Source of the DNA: Ascidiaceihabitans sp029251465
GTDB lineage: Bacteria; Pseudomonadota; Alphaproteobacteria; Rhodobacterales; Rhodobacteraceae
Direction of reading: 5' to 3'
NCBI RefSeq assembly: GCF_042932805.1
Contig: NZ_CP170633.1
Coordinates: 2,852,001-2,916,000, forward strand
DNA length: 64,000 nucleotides
Made by a program: the position numbers and the translations under genes. This document shows, piece after piece, positions 49,091-58,061 of this stretch (the first letter of the stretch is position 1; each line of letters starts with the position of its first letter). The notes beneath the pieces are model-generated. The model saw nothing but the letters and a program-made list of their open reading frames with translations. It was not told the origin of the DNA and did no database searches.

Positions 49091-50503
49091 TTACCAGCCG
49101 ATCCCGTTGTAGTTCGCGTTTGGTGTTGTCTGGGCATTGATGCGAACCAGATCGATGACCGGTTTATCGCCCGCATCCTTGATCGCTTGGCGGTACAAAT
49201 CGTTGGCGTGTGTGACGATCAACGCATCCGCATTGGCCACCACATCAGCGCAATCTGCGCGCATCATGTGCGGCAAATCTTTGGCCAAAGATTGCAGGCC
49301 CGCGCTGCCGTGGCGGACGTAAGCCAACTGGCCATCCAGCGGTGTATCAGGTGTGATCGCAGGGTCATGGATCACGACGTTCACGCCTTCGGTATTCAGG
49401 GCGGCGATCACTTCGAGGATCGGGCTTTCGCGCAGATCGTCTGTGCCGGGTTTGAATGCCAAACCCAGAACACCTACGGTTTTTGCGCCGGTTTCGCGGG
49501 CCATTTCAACTGCGCGTTCGATGTGTGTGGCGTTGGATACCCCAAGGCTTTCGATCATCGGCAGCGAAACGCCGGCTTCTTTGGCGATGTGGGCCACGGC
49601 GCGGACTTCTTTGGGCAAGCATGATCCGCCAAACGCAAAGCCGGGTTTCAGGTAGTACGGGGACAAGTTCAGCTTGGTGTCTTGCACGAACACATCCATC
49701 ACGTCGTGGCTGTCGACGCCCAAAGGCTTGCACAAACGGCCGACTTCGTTGGCGAAACAAACCTTGGTGGCGTGCCAGACGTTGTCGACATATTTGACCA
49801 TTTCTGCTGTTTCAATCGACGTCACGATCGGGTTTTCATCCACCGCTTCAAATATGCGGGTCATGATGGCAGCACTGCGGTCGTCATTGGCACCGATTAC
49901 GGTTTTTGGCGGGGCATAGAAATCTTCGACTGCGACACCTTCGCGCAGGAATTCCGGGTTAAAGCAGACGCCAAAATCAACACCAGCCACCTTGCCAGAC
50001 GCTTCTTCGATAATCGGGGCCATAAAGTTCATTGTGACACCCGGTGGGATCGAGCAACGCATGACGACAACGTGGAAGTCGGTCTTGTGTTTCAGACCCT
50101 CACCAATGGCGCGGGCTGCGGCTTCGATGTAGCTGTGATCGCATCCACCATCCGCGCCTGTCGGGGTGCCCACGGACACAAATGTAACGTTGGTGTCGAC
50201 AACGGCTTGCACTAGATCAGCTGTGGCCGAGATTAGGCCGCCGTCGACACCATCACGCAACAAGCGATCGAGGTCATGCTCGTGGATAGGGGAGTCTCCA
50301 TTTGCGATGCACGCGACCTTGTTGGTGTCTATATCCACGCCGATAACGTGGTGACCCAAGCTGGACAAACAGGCTGTTGAAACCGCGCCGACATATCCAA
50401 GGCCGACCACACTGATGGAGGGTTTGTCATCAATGACATGCAGTGGGGCAAAGGCCGTCTGACCAGAGAGATGGTCATCGAATTGTGGGTGTAAATCAAA
50501 CAT
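49091..50503 (-). CDS. algD: GDP-mannose 6-dehydrogenase (AlgD)
   Basis: A 470-residue nucleotide-sugar dehydrogenase. NAD-binding 'SISVVGLGYVGAVSTACLSS' starts at residue 30; 'FVSVGTPTGADGG' and 'CFNPEFLREGVAVEDFYAPP' are family segments, and the catalytic Cys is in 'GFAFGGSCLPKEVRA'. 'VDNVWHATKVCFANEVGR' (WHA-TK instead of NYHA/NTH) and the end 'GIGW' match AlgD and not UDP-glucose dehydrogenases. It converts GDP-mannose to GDP-mannuronic acid, the committed step to alginate. The N-terminus is 26 residues longer than in Pseudomonas AlgD. It has its own promoter region after the algA terminator. Confidence 0.9.
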   Translation of the reverse strand: MFDLHPQFDDHLSGQTAFAPLHVIDDKPSISVVGLGYVGAVSTACLSSLGHHVIGVDIDTNKVACIANGDSPIHEHDLDRLLRDGVDGGLISATADLVQAVVDTNVTFVSVGTPTGADGGCDHSYIEAAARAIGEGLKHKTDFHVVVMRCSIPPGVTMNFMAPIIEEASGKVAGVDFGVCFNPEFLREGVAVEDFYAPPKTVIGANDDRSAAIMTRIFEAVDENPIVTSIETAEMVKYVDNVWHATKVCFANEVGRLCKPLGVDSHDVMDVFVQDTKLNLSPYYLKPGFAFGGSCLPKEVRAVAHIAKEAGVSLPMIESLGVSNATHIERAVEMARETGAKTVGVLGLAFKPGTDDLRESPILEVIAALNTEGVNVVIHDPAITPDTPLDGQLAYVRHGSAGLQSLAKDLPHMMRADCADVVANADALIVTHANDLYRQAIKDAGDKPVIDLVRINAQTTPNANYNGIGW

Positions 50504-50600
50504 GTGTTCGTTCCTAACTTGTGACTGAACACTGTTTAGCCTGCTGATTTCATTGATTCTATTTCACCAAAGGTTAAAAACAGCATCGTCCGTATGCCGC

Positions 50601-50630
50601 CACTATCCTTTGGCATAGGGACCCCTATCC
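50601..50630 (-). promoter_or_regulatory. Three-half-site regulatory motif (copy A, algD promoter)
   Basis: Upstream of algD, CTAT (50603), ATAG (50615) and CTAT (50625) are spaced 12 and 10 bp apart. On the minus strand the block reads GGATAGGGGTCCCTATGCC and continues AAAGGATAGTG. It contains the perfect palindrome ATAGGG-AC-CCCTAT (50615-50628). The same arrangement occurs at 55448 and 58667. It is about 100 bp in front of the algD start, suitable for an activator. Confidence 0.65.
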
Positions 50631-50656
50631 TTGTCGGCTTCACCTGCGTTAAACAC

Positions 50657-50690
50657 AAAAAAACGACGCCCGAAGGCGCCGCTAAAGGTG
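50657..50690 (-). terminator. Intrinsic terminator after algA
   Basis: On the minus strand GCGGCGCC-TTCG-GGCGTCGT pairs over 8 bp (two G-U wobbles) with a stable UUCG tetraloop and is followed by TTTTTTTG (complement of 50653-50663). It lies 27-60 bp after the algA stop codon and separates algA from algD. Confidence 0.8.
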
Positions 50691-50716
50691 GTGTGAGAGT
50701 GCTTGTTGGTCTTGGT

Positions 50717-52156
50717 TTATGCAGCTTTGTCATCGGTACTGGCACGGGCATAAATGTCCTCGTAGCGCACGATGTCATCTTCGCCCAAGTAGGCACCAGT
50801 TTGCACTTCGATCAGGTGCAACGGTACTTTTCCCGGGTTCTCCAGCCGGTGGATTGCACCAAGTGGAATGTATACAGATTGGTTTTCTGAAACGAGCTTC
50901 ACGTCCTCGTCCACGGTCACATTTGCGGATCCCGCGACCACGATCCAGTGTTCAGAACGGTGCACGTGGCTTTGCAATGACAGCGCTGCACCGGGGTGCA
51001 CGACGATCTGTTTGACCTGGAACCGTTCGCCCAAAGACAGCGTTTCAAAGTAGCCCCAAGGGCGGTGATCTTTGGGGAACTGTTCAGCTTGTTTGACCTT
51101 TTCGGCCTTCAGCATTTTGACGGCTGTTTTGACGTTTTCCGACTTGCTCATGTCAGCCACCAAGACCGCATCGCTCATCGCAATGGCCGTGATGTTGTTC
51201 AAACCAATGCCGACTAATTCCAGTCCTTCGGTTTCTGATCGCAGCAGCGTGTTTTCGCAATCAATCGACGTGGTGTTGCCGTGTTGAACAACGCCGTTTT
51301 CATCGGCATCGCCAGTTTTCCAAACGGACGCCCAGCTGCCCAAATCGGACCAACCGCAATCCAGTGGGATCACCGAAAGCGTTTCGCACGCTTCCATCAC
51401 GGCATAGTCGATCGAGATATCTTCGGCTGTTTTGTAGGGTGTTTCGTCAAGCCGGTAGAAATCAAGATCGCGACGTGCGCCTTCAACTGCGCGGCGCACA
51501 GGCATCATCAAACGCGGGTACAACACTTCGAATGCTTCGAGAATTTCAGAGACGCGGAACATGAAGATACCGGCGTTCCAAAGGTGGCGGCGCGAGGCAA
51601 AGAATTCGTCTGCAAGGTCTTGTTCCGGCTTTTCGACAAACGCCTTGAGCGGCTGTGCAAAAGGCACCGCGCTATTGATCGGATCGAACAATTCCAGATA
51701 GCCATACCCCGTTTCAGCGCGGTCCGGCGTCACCCCGAAGGTGATCAGTTTTCCGGCCTCAGCAGCTTGCTCTCCGGCGCGTACTGCTTGTTCGAACGCA
51801 GCCTCATCCGTGATGGCGTGATCCGATGGCATAACCAGCATGATCGCGTCTGGTTGGTCTTGCAAACTGAGTGCTGCAGCCAGGATCGCAGGCGCGGTAT
51901 TGCGTGCTTCGGGTTCGATCATGATTGTTGGATTTTCTGATCCTGCCGTTTGCAGCTGTTCGGCGACGATGAAACGATAATCTGTATTTGTAATGACGAT
52001 CGGGGCTGCAATGCCCGGGGTTTGAACCCGCTTGACGGTTTGCTCAAACAGGCTGGTGTCACCATGCAATTGCGCAAATTGTTTAGGATAGCTTTTACGT
52101 GACAAAGGCCAAAGACGGGTACCGCTGCCGCCGCACAGAATAACTGGATAGATCAT
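50717..52156 (-). CDS. algA: Bifunctional mannose-6-phosphate isomerase / GDP-mannose pyrophosphorylase (AlgA)
   Basis: A 479-residue enzyme, close to Pseudomonas AlgA (about 480). N-terminal pyrophosphorylase: 'VILCGGSGTRLWPLSRKSYP', 'EKPEQDLADEFFASRRHLWN'. C-terminal cupin of the isomerase: 'DHRPWGYFETLSLGERFQ', 'LSLQSHVHRSEHWIVVAG' with the metal-binding Q/H/E ligands and 'IPLGAIHRLENPGKVPLHLI'. It provides GDP-mannose to AlgD. It lies upstream of algD in the transcription direction but is cut off from it by a terminator. Confidence 0.93.
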   Translation of the reverse strand: MIYPVILCGGSGTRLWPLSRKSYPKQFAQLHGDTSLFEQTVKRVQTPGIAAPIVITNTDYRFIVAEQLQTAGSENPTIMIEPEARNTAPAILAAALSLQDQPDAIMLVMPSDHAITDEAAFEQAVRAGEQAAEAGKLITFGVTPDRAETGYGYLELFDPINSAVPFAQPLKAFVEKPEQDLADEFFASRRHLWNAGIFMFRVSEILEAFEVLYPRLMMPVRRAVEGARRDLDFYRLDETPYKTAEDISIDYAVMEACETLSVIPLDCGWSDLGSWASVWKTGDADENGVVQHGNTTSIDCENTLLRSETEGLELVGIGLNNITAIAMSDAVLVADMSKSENVKTAVKMLKAEKVKQAEQFPKDHRPWGYFETLSLGERFQVKQIVVHPGAALSLQSHVHRSEHWIVVAGSANVTVDEDVKLVSENQSVYIPLGAIHRLENPGKVPLHLIEVQTGAYLGEDDIVRYEDIYARASTDDKAA

Positions 52157-52346
52157 GGGTTAACTCCTAACACTCTCACATGTGGCCGTACGTTCATCGC
52201 TTGGCCTGTGAATATGTTTAGAGGCCCCGAACGTTTTATTCTTGGTCCCGCAAGGACAGTTTTTATCCCAATGGCATTGTCGTTGTATTCAAAAGGATAG
52301 GCAAAGTGTTTTCCGTTAAATTGTTAAAATACAATGTGTTATGAAG
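52157..52346. other. 190-bp gap between algA and alg8
   Basis: AT-rich and without a gene. It contains one degenerate copy of the cluster's motif: on the minus strand CTATCC followed 12 bases after CTAT by ATAC (about 52286-52302). It may be the promoter of algA. Confidence 0.35.
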
Positions 52347-53930
52347 TCAAAATAGATGCGGAAGGGCAAGAACATCGATGTAGATGGCCAGTCCGATCAA
52401 GAAACCAACCACCGTTGTTATCAGTTGGAACATCGCCGTTGTGTTCTTGATTTTGTCAATCATCGCGGTGCCGCCACCTGCGCTTTGGTTGCCGCGATTA
52501 GACCATTTCTGCTTGCTCAAATGAAAGATCATGTAGACCTTAACGCTCGCGTTGATGATCTGGTTAAAGTACAAAATGAACGGCCAAGTAATGTCGGGTG
52601 CACGGGCATAGCGAAACAAAAACAGGCACAATAAAGTGCGGCTAAGGACGATCCAAATCAGGCAATGCACGATGTACATAGGTTCGACGAACAGGGTCAG
52701 AATGGCCAGCGTCGGGCTAACCAACATCGTCCACATTGCGATGCGCTGATCGACCAAGCACCACCAGATGAACGGTTTTGCGACAAACGGACCCAACGCG
52801 ATTGCACGTGATCCGTTACGCAACATGTTGCCCGACCAGCGGCGGAAATTCTGGACCATGCGGCCGGTGCCAGACCCTTCGATTTGTTCGATAGTGTAGA
52901 CGCACGCATCAGGCACGTAGGTCATTTTGGCGTGCTTGGACAACAGGTAGTACCACGTGCTTTTGTCGTCGCCGGACAAAAACCGGAACCGTCCCCACAG
53001 CCAGTGATCCAGGTGGTCAGCCTCGATTGTGCGGATGAATTTTTCGTCGATGATGTAGCGTGCGCGAAAGACGCTCATGCGGCCGGTCAGCGTCAAAACC
53101 TTATCCGACATCGCATGGCTTTGCATCGCTAATCGACGTTGGGCAAATCGCATGGACAGCCAGTTTTGAATCCATTGCGGGCCATAACAAATCACCTCTT
53201 CGTTGGTGGTCAACGCCTGCAAATCGGGATCGGCACCAAACATGGAACAGGTTTTTTCCAGCACATCGATGCCATAGACCGCATCACCATCCATAAAAAT
53301 CACCAGATCGTCGGGGCCAACGCATGCACGGTTGATCGCACGCAAGATCATGCCAATCGCCATGCGTTTTCCGGGTTGGTTTTGACGCAGAAAAACGATC
53401 TCGGCATCAACGTCCACACCTTGGGTCCGCACGAAATCGGTAATTATTTCCTCGTCATAAGACGACCCTGTTCCGATCCAAAGCGTGGTTGGAATGCCTT
53501 CGCGCCGGATTTGCCCGATGATAGATCCGATGACCCGCCGCGTGATTGCGGGTTCTTCAAAGTAAGTCGTCATTTGAATGTGCAAATGCTGCGGACGCCA
53601 TCCTGATTGCCAGACTTTGTTTGCCTTGGCGCGCATTTTCGGGAATTTCGAGCGGGCGAAAATCTCGGCCCGAACAGCGTGCGTGAACCACCATCCAAAG
53701 CGCCACAACCCAAGCGATCCAAGCGTGAAAGTGATATTGATCAGGTTCGGATTAAAGAAGTTGTTAGGCCAAAATACCAATGCAGCAATCAACAACGCGA
53801 TCAAGACTGTGAACTGGGCAATCATCCGGAATGACCACTTGTCAAAGCCCTTTGGGGACGGTCCTGACAAGCTGTTCAACCAGCCATCCAAATGTTTTTC
53901 AAAGGCGTGAACTGTTTTAGGCGCTTCCAT
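52347..53930 (-). CDS. alg8: Alginate polymerase glycosyltransferase (Alg8)
   Basis: A 527-residue membrane glycosyltransferase, family GT2. ATG 53930 is preferred to a TTG at 53954. After two membrane helices, the catalytic domain shows 'WIGTGSSYDEEIITDF', 'DLVIFMDGDAVYG' (DxD), 'RFRFLSGDDKSTWYYLL' (second Asp) and 'MVQNFRRWSGNMLRNGSRAI', the QxxRW-like polymerase motif. The string 'AMQSHAMSDKVLTLTGRMSV' and what follows are nearly the same as in Pseudomonas Alg8. Four or more further helices follow. It polymerises GDP-mannuronate into polymannuronate at the inner membrane with Alg44. It overlaps alg44 by 14 bp. Confidence 0.94.
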   Translation of the reverse strand: MEAPKTVHAFEKHLDGWLNSLSGPSPKGFDKWSFRMIAQFTVLIALLIAALVFWPNNFFNPNLINITFTLGSLGLWRFGWWFTHAVRAEIFARSKFPKMRAKANKVWQSGWRPQHLHIQMTTYFEEPAITRRVIGSIIGQIRREGIPTTLWIGTGSSYDEEIITDFVRTQGVDVDAEIVFLRQNQPGKRMAIGMILRAINRACVGPDDLVIFMDGDAVYGIDVLEKTCSMFGADPDLQALTTNEEVICYGPQWIQNWLSMRFAQRRLAMQSHAMSDKVLTLTGRMSVFRARYIIDEKFIRTIEADHLDHWLWGRFRFLSGDDKSTWYYLLSKHAKMTYVPDACVYTIEQIEGSGTGRMVQNFRRWSGNMLRNGSRAIALGPFVAKPFIWWCLVDQRIAMWTMLVSPTLAILTLFVEPMYIVHCLIWIVLSRTLLCLFLFRYARAPDITWPFILYFNQIINASVKVYMIFHLSKQKWSNRGNQSAGGGTAMIDKIKNTTAMFQLITTVVGFLIGLAIYIDVLALPHLF

Positions 53931-55341
53931 CTGCGCCCCCGAACCATGACGCAAAAAGGTTTCGTTTCAACCGGATACGTGCCGGTGCATTGCGTCGAAA
54001 CCACTTGCGGGTTTTCCGAAGACCCGCGTCATCTGCTTTGATCGTCACAACCATCCCGAACTTGTCCGGTTGGGCAATATCCGTGCCGGCCTGAATGTCG
54101 GTTACCTGACCCATGATGCGTTTGGATTGACCGCGAAAGACATACGATACGTCGGCGATCATGCCGATGTGCACCGCCGTGGCCATGCTGTCATCGACCC
54201 AACCCACAGCAACACGAGGCGTGTTGTCTTCGACCTCGACGATAAGATCATCACGCGCCACATAGTTGCCTTTGAGCGCGTGCACCCCAAAGACGGTGCC
54301 GTTGAATTTGGCCCGAACGACCAGTTCGTCAGCTGCAGCTTTGCGGTGGCGCAGTTCGCGTTTCCAGCGCCGCAGATCCAAATCACGCTCGCCGACAGAT
54401 TCCTCCAGCGTGCCGAGAATATCAAAATACGCCAATGCGTTGATGTCACGACCGCGGTCAAAATCGTACAAGGCACGACGGGCGATTTCGATCTGATCAG
54501 GGTAGACCAACAGGTGCGGATCGTTGGCGGCCCAAGGCGTCCACAACACCTGAAAACGCAACCAAAGCGATCTGCGCTGAGCCACGCGTTGCGCGACGTG
54601 CTTGGCCACCCGGTCTTGGGCTGTGCGCAAACGTCGCTCTGCCAACAGAACCTCGGCGCGCACATCTTCGACGTCACTTTCGCGGTCAGGATCTTCGATC
54701 CGCGCGAGGATATCGCCAGGTTTAACCTGATCGCCAATCGCGACATTGACCCGTGTGATGTAGCCGGATTCAGAGGCTCCGTAGGCAGTGATTGGAGCGA
54801 CAAAACGGGCATGGTCCAATTGAACATGTGACAGGCGTTGCCAGATTTGACCGCCCAAAAACAGTACCAGAAATGCGGCCGCAGCAAGGTAAAATACCGC
54901 GTTCCAAATGATGCGCAACAGTCGGGGCTTGGCCTTGGCGCGGCCTGCGGCTTCTTCTTCTTCGGTCTCGCCCATGGGGACCAGATCAACAGGGGTATCA
55001 AGGCTCGCGATCATGTCGCTAGTAGACACCATGCGCCCTGACAAAACGCCCTGATGAAACGCGCCGAGCGTCTCGCGTTGGCGCACCGTCAGGTCCTGGA
55101 ATGTGTAGTGGCCCGGCGTTTCAGTCGCTTTAAGTCGCGCAGGAAAAGACACTTCGACACCTTGGAACGGGATCGACATTTCAATGTCGCCCGACATGTC
55201 ACCATGTTCATTTTCCAGCCAAATCCCGGCCAAAGACCAACGGTTTGCAATCACTTTGCATCCGTTCGCTTTGTGTAAATGCAACGGTGCTGTCACTGAA
55301 AAAGACAGATCCGGCATTGGACATTCATGACGAATGTTCAT
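53917..55341 (-). CDS. alg44: Alg44-like copolymerase, membrane fusion protein with degenerate PilZ region
   Basis: A 474-residue protein. Residues 1-120 correspond to the PilZ domain of Alg44, followed by a helix (about 148-170, 'IIWNAVFYLAAAAFLVLFL') and a periplasmic HlyD-like part ('SGYITRVNVAIGDQVKPGDI', coiled coil 'AERRLRTAQDRVAKHVAQR', 'VRAKFNGTVFGVHALKGNYV'). ATG 55341 is preceded by CTGGAG. In Pseudomonas, c-di-GMP binding needs RxxxR and D/NxSxxG. Here no RxxxR is found near the N-terminus and the second motif reads 'NRWSLAG' (N at -3, not -2). So c-di-GMP control may be lost or different. The coiled-coil insert is longer than in Pseudomonas Alg44. Confidence 0.82.
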   Translation of the reverse strand: MNIRHECPMPDLSFSVTAPLHLHKANGCKVIANRWSLAGIWLENEHGDMSGDIEMSIPFQGVEVSFPARLKATETPGHYTFQDLTVRQRETLGAFHQGVLSGRMVSTSDMIASLDTPVDLVPMGETEEEEAAGRAKAKPRLLRIIWNAVFYLAAAAFLVLFLGGQIWQRLSHVQLDHARFVAPITAYGASESGYITRVNVAIGDQVKPGDILARIEDPDRESDVEDVRAEVLLAERRLRTAQDRVAKHVAQRVAQRRSLWLRFQVLWTPWAANDPHLLVYPDQIEIARRALYDFDRGRDINALAYFDILGTLEESVGERDLDLRRWKRELRHRKAAADELVVRAKFNGTVFGVHALKGNYVARDDLIVEVEDNTPRVAVGWVDDSMATAVHIGMIADVSYVFRGQSKRIMGQVTDIQAGTDIAQPDKFGMVVTIKADDAGLRKTRKWFRRNAPARIRLKRNLFASWFGGADGSA

Positions 55342-55378
55342 TGCATACTCCAGGTTAGAATCGGCGGAATGCCAACGA

Positions 55379-55395
55379 CTATCCGGAATTTATAG
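55379..55395 (-). promoter_or_regulatory. Weak copy of the alginate-cluster motif before alg44
   Basis: CTATCC (55379-55384) and ATAG (55392-55395) are spaced 13 bp, one more than in the strong copies. It lies 38 bp upstream of the alg44 start codon, between it and motif copy B. Confidence 0.4.
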
Positions 55396-55447
55396 GCTTT
55401 AATTCATGAACTTATGTGGGCGCAGCGGTTCAGGTCACTGCACCAAG

Positions 55448-55476
55448 GCATAGGGCGCACTATCCCAAAGTATAGG
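55448..55476 (-). promoter_or_regulatory. Three-half-site regulatory motif (copy B, upstream of alg44)
   Basis: ATAG (55450), CTAT (55460) and ATAG (55472) are spaced 10 and 12 bp, the same as copy A read on the other strand. The block reads GCATAGGGCGCACTATCCC and continues AAAGTATAGG. It overlaps the last five codons of the hybrid kinase gene, about 107-135 bp in front of alg44, and suggests that alg44-alg8-algA have their own promoter inside the cluster. Confidence 0.65.
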
Positions 55477-58051
55477 ATTTGGCCTGAAGTGCGGATTGGG
55501 TTGCAGGCCATGCCGCCATTACTATATCCGCGTGCTTGTTTGCACTCTCGACGTTCGCAGCTTTTGCCGCCTGTTCCAGACCACGCAAGGCAGATTGGAA
55601 ATGATGCACACCGATCATCCCAGCCGATCCAATCGATTTATGCACATCTGCCGCCAGCGTCGGCATGTCTCCATCTGACAAAAGCTGTGGGACTTGGGCA
55701 AGTAAGCCGGTGATTTCAGCATCAAAATCAGCGATAAGTTTTTGCAGGCGTTCCGGCTGGAGAAGCTGTTCAAGTTCATCAAATGTATCTGCTGCAATTA
55801 GCGCGTCGGCCTCATCTTTCCAGATCGCATCTTGCTGCAAATTTTCGTCTTGGACAGCGCGCAACATCGCATTTAGCAGGGTCGCCTGTGCGATAGGTTT
55901 GTTCAAAACAGAGTTCATCCCGGAGGCAATAAACCGAGCGTGTTCATCTGCCAAAGCGTGCGCAGTCAGCCCGATAATCTTGGCGTTTTGGTTGGGACCA
56001 AAGGTGTTGCGAATGATCTCTGTGGCATCAACCCCGTTCATGACGGGCATGCTGACGTCCATCAAAATCGCCGCGTATTTGCGGGTTTGCGCAAGGTCGA
56101 CAGCCTCTTGGCCATTGTGGGCCTCGTGCACAACCATCCCGTTTGCCATTAGCATTTCATGCACGATCAGACGGTTGATTTCATTGTCTTCGACCAACAA
56201 GATTTCTTGACCTTCAAGTGGGGTCAAATCCACGGCAACCTCTGTGATCTCAGCAGGTTTCTGCGCGGTATCGCTGGTTTTGAATGGCACGACCACGGTA
56301 AAGCTGGTGCCTTTGCCAACCTGACTCTGTAGCGAAATCGTCCCGCCCATCATGTCGACCAATTGTTTGCAAATGGCGAGCCCAAGGCCCGCGCCCGAGG
56401 CAAAGCGGTCGTAGGATCGCTCTTGGGTGTAAAACCGGTCGAAAACATGCGCTTGATCCTCGGCGTGAATCCCAACGCCTGTATCAATCACGCTAAATTC
56501 CAACGTGGATTGTCCGTGCTGATCAAGTGTCGAGTTTGCCCGCAGCGTCACCGTGCCGTTGGTCGTAAATTTCAACGCATTGCTGATCAGATTGTAGGTC
56601 ACCTGACGCATCCTGCGCTCGTCCATTAAGACAGCCCCCTCTGGCATTTTTTCCAACTGCAGTTTCAGCGTATTGCTTTGCGCATCAGCCGTCGCCTCGT
56701 TGGTGGTGATCACGTCCTCAAAGAACTGAGCAAGGTCAAATGTGTCTTCAACCAGCTCCATTTTTTCGGCGTCCATGCGCGAAATGTCCAAAACATCGTT
56801 CACATGATGCAGCAAAATATCGCCGGAGCGCTTCGCGATATCCAAGTAGCTGCGTTGCTTCTTGTTGATCTCGGAGTTGCCCAACAATTCGAGCGTCCCA
56901 AAGATCCCGTTCAGTGGCGTGCGCATTTCGTGGCTCATCACTGCGAGGAAATTGGATTTCGCTTTCTCGGCAGCCAGCGCTTCGTCCCGGGCCGTTTTCA
57001 GGTCTTGTTCGGCGGCGACACGTTCGGTGATGTCCCGCAAATACGAGATGAAAATTGTGCCGCGATGATCGGACGCCATGCCAATGGAAATCTCGACCGG
57101 AAACTCTTCGCCTGATTTTCGCAGGGCCGTGATTTCGATCCGGCCTTTGCCAACCAGATGCGGTTCTTTGGTTTTGTTAAAGCGCTCCATCCCCGCGATG
57201 TGGGCTGCGCGCAGGTGTTGGGGGATGATCATTTCTGACATGTCCTGCCCCACCGCCTCGCTGGAATCAAAGCCGAAAACGGTTTCCGCCGCCTCGTTAA
57301 ATTCCAAAATGACGCCGTCCGTATTCGCGACAACAATCGCATCCAAAGACACGTCAAAGGTCGATTTAAGGCGTGCGTTGGCGCGCACAACAGCATCGGA
57401 TGCTTCGTGACGCAGCCTGTATTGACGCACGATAACAAACAATACGAACCCGAGAAACAGAATGGTCAACAGGCTGACCAAGGCTGCAATCAGCAACAAA
57501 CGCGCCAGCGACGCGCGTTCAATATCCGAAGTCTGCGACCGCAAACCGATGCCGGTCAACGCAATGGCATGCGCCTCTTCGCGGATCTGCTTGAGTTCAT
57601 TCACCAGCGGGGTCAAATTTGCCAAAAGCTCTGCGTCGGGGCTGTCGATGATCTTTGCCAGCTTGGTCAAACATCTTTCCAGCGTGCTCAGCTGACTGCT
57701 GAAAACCTCGTCTTTGCGCATCTCAAGGAACACCGGCGCATCGCGCAACGTGCTGGTACGGCTGTACAAATTGTCGAACCGGCGACGAATATCGCTGACA
57801 TCCTGAACCTCTGCTTGGGCAGTCAGCAATGCCTCATCCATCAGAACCAGAACGTCAACTTCGACCTGCGAAAGCGTCCATGTCAGATTGTCGCCCGGTG
57901 CCTCGCGCAGTTCGTTCATGCGTTGGGTAATGGCCAGCGCCAAGCCTGCCAGAACGACAATACCTACAAGGATGATCCCCAAAGGCACAAAGCGGCGCAC
58001 TCTATCATTCTGCTTAAACAAATCGGGTGCCTTTCCAGTGCCATTGGGCAT
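55460..58051 (-). CDS. Hybrid sensor histidine kinase (PAS-HisKA-HATPase-REC-HPt)
   Basis: An 863-residue hybrid kinase. Two membrane helices (about 24-44 and 187-211) enclose a 140-residue periplasmic helical sensor. Then PAS ('LKSTFDVSLDAIVVANTDG', ending 'RDITERVAAEQDL'), HisKA with His in 'FLAVMSHEMRTPLNGIFG', HATPase ('NALKFTTNGTVTLRANS', 'GAGLGLAICKQLVDMMGG'), REC ('ILLVEDNEINRLIVHEML', Asp in 'AAILMDVSMPVMNG') and a C-terminal HPt with His in 'LAADVHKSIGSAGMIG'. A full phosphorelay in one chain. It starts 10 bp after the molybdopterin-fold gene and belongs to the same transcript. Likely target: the LuxR-type regulator at 45709. Confidence 0.92.
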   Translation of the reverse strand: MPNGTGKAPDLFKQNDRVRRFVPLGIILVGIVVLAGLALAITQRMNELREAPGDNLTWTLSQVEVDVLVLMDEALLTAQAEVQDVSDIRRRFDNLYSRTSTLRDAPVFLEMRKDEVFSSQLSTLERCLTKLAKIIDSPDAELLANLTPLVNELKQIREEAHAIALTGIGLRSQTSDIERASLARLLLIAALVSLLTILFLGFVLFVIVRQYRLRHEASDAVVRANARLKSTFDVSLDAIVVANTDGVILEFNEAAETVFGFDSSEAVGQDMSEMIIPQHLRAAHIAGMERFNKTKEPHLVGKGRIEITALRKSGEEFPVEISIGMASDHRGTIFISYLRDITERVAAEQDLKTARDEALAAEKAKSNFLAVMSHEMRTPLNGIFGTLELLGNSEINKKQRSYLDIAKRSGDILLHHVNDVLDISRMDAEKMELVEDTFDLAQFFEDVITTNEATADAQSNTLKLQLEKMPEGAVLMDERRMRQVTYNLISNALKFTTNGTVTLRANSTLDQHGQSTLEFSVIDTGVGIHAEDQAHVFDRFYTQERSYDRFASGAGLGLAICKQLVDMMGGTISLQSQVGKGTSFTVVVPFKTSDTAQKPAEITEVAVDLTPLEGQEILLVEDNEINRLIVHEMLMANGMVVHEAHNGQEAVDLAQTRKYAAILMDVSMPVMNGVDATEIIRNTFGPNQNAKIIGLTAHALADEHARFIASGMNSVLNKPIAQATLLNAMLRAVQDENLQQDAIWKDEADALIAADTFDELEQLLQPERLQKLIADFDAEITGLLAQVPQLLSDGDMPTLAADVHKSIGSAGMIGVHHFQSALRGLEQAAKAANVESANKHADIVMAAWPATQSALQAKSYTLG

Positions 58052-58061
58052 ACCCCGCGCC

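Noticed and set aside
52347..53930. Alg8 as cellulose synthase
   Set aside because: The catalytic segments ('SGDDKSTWYYLL', 'RRWSGNMLRNG') and the neighbours match Alg8 and not BcsA.
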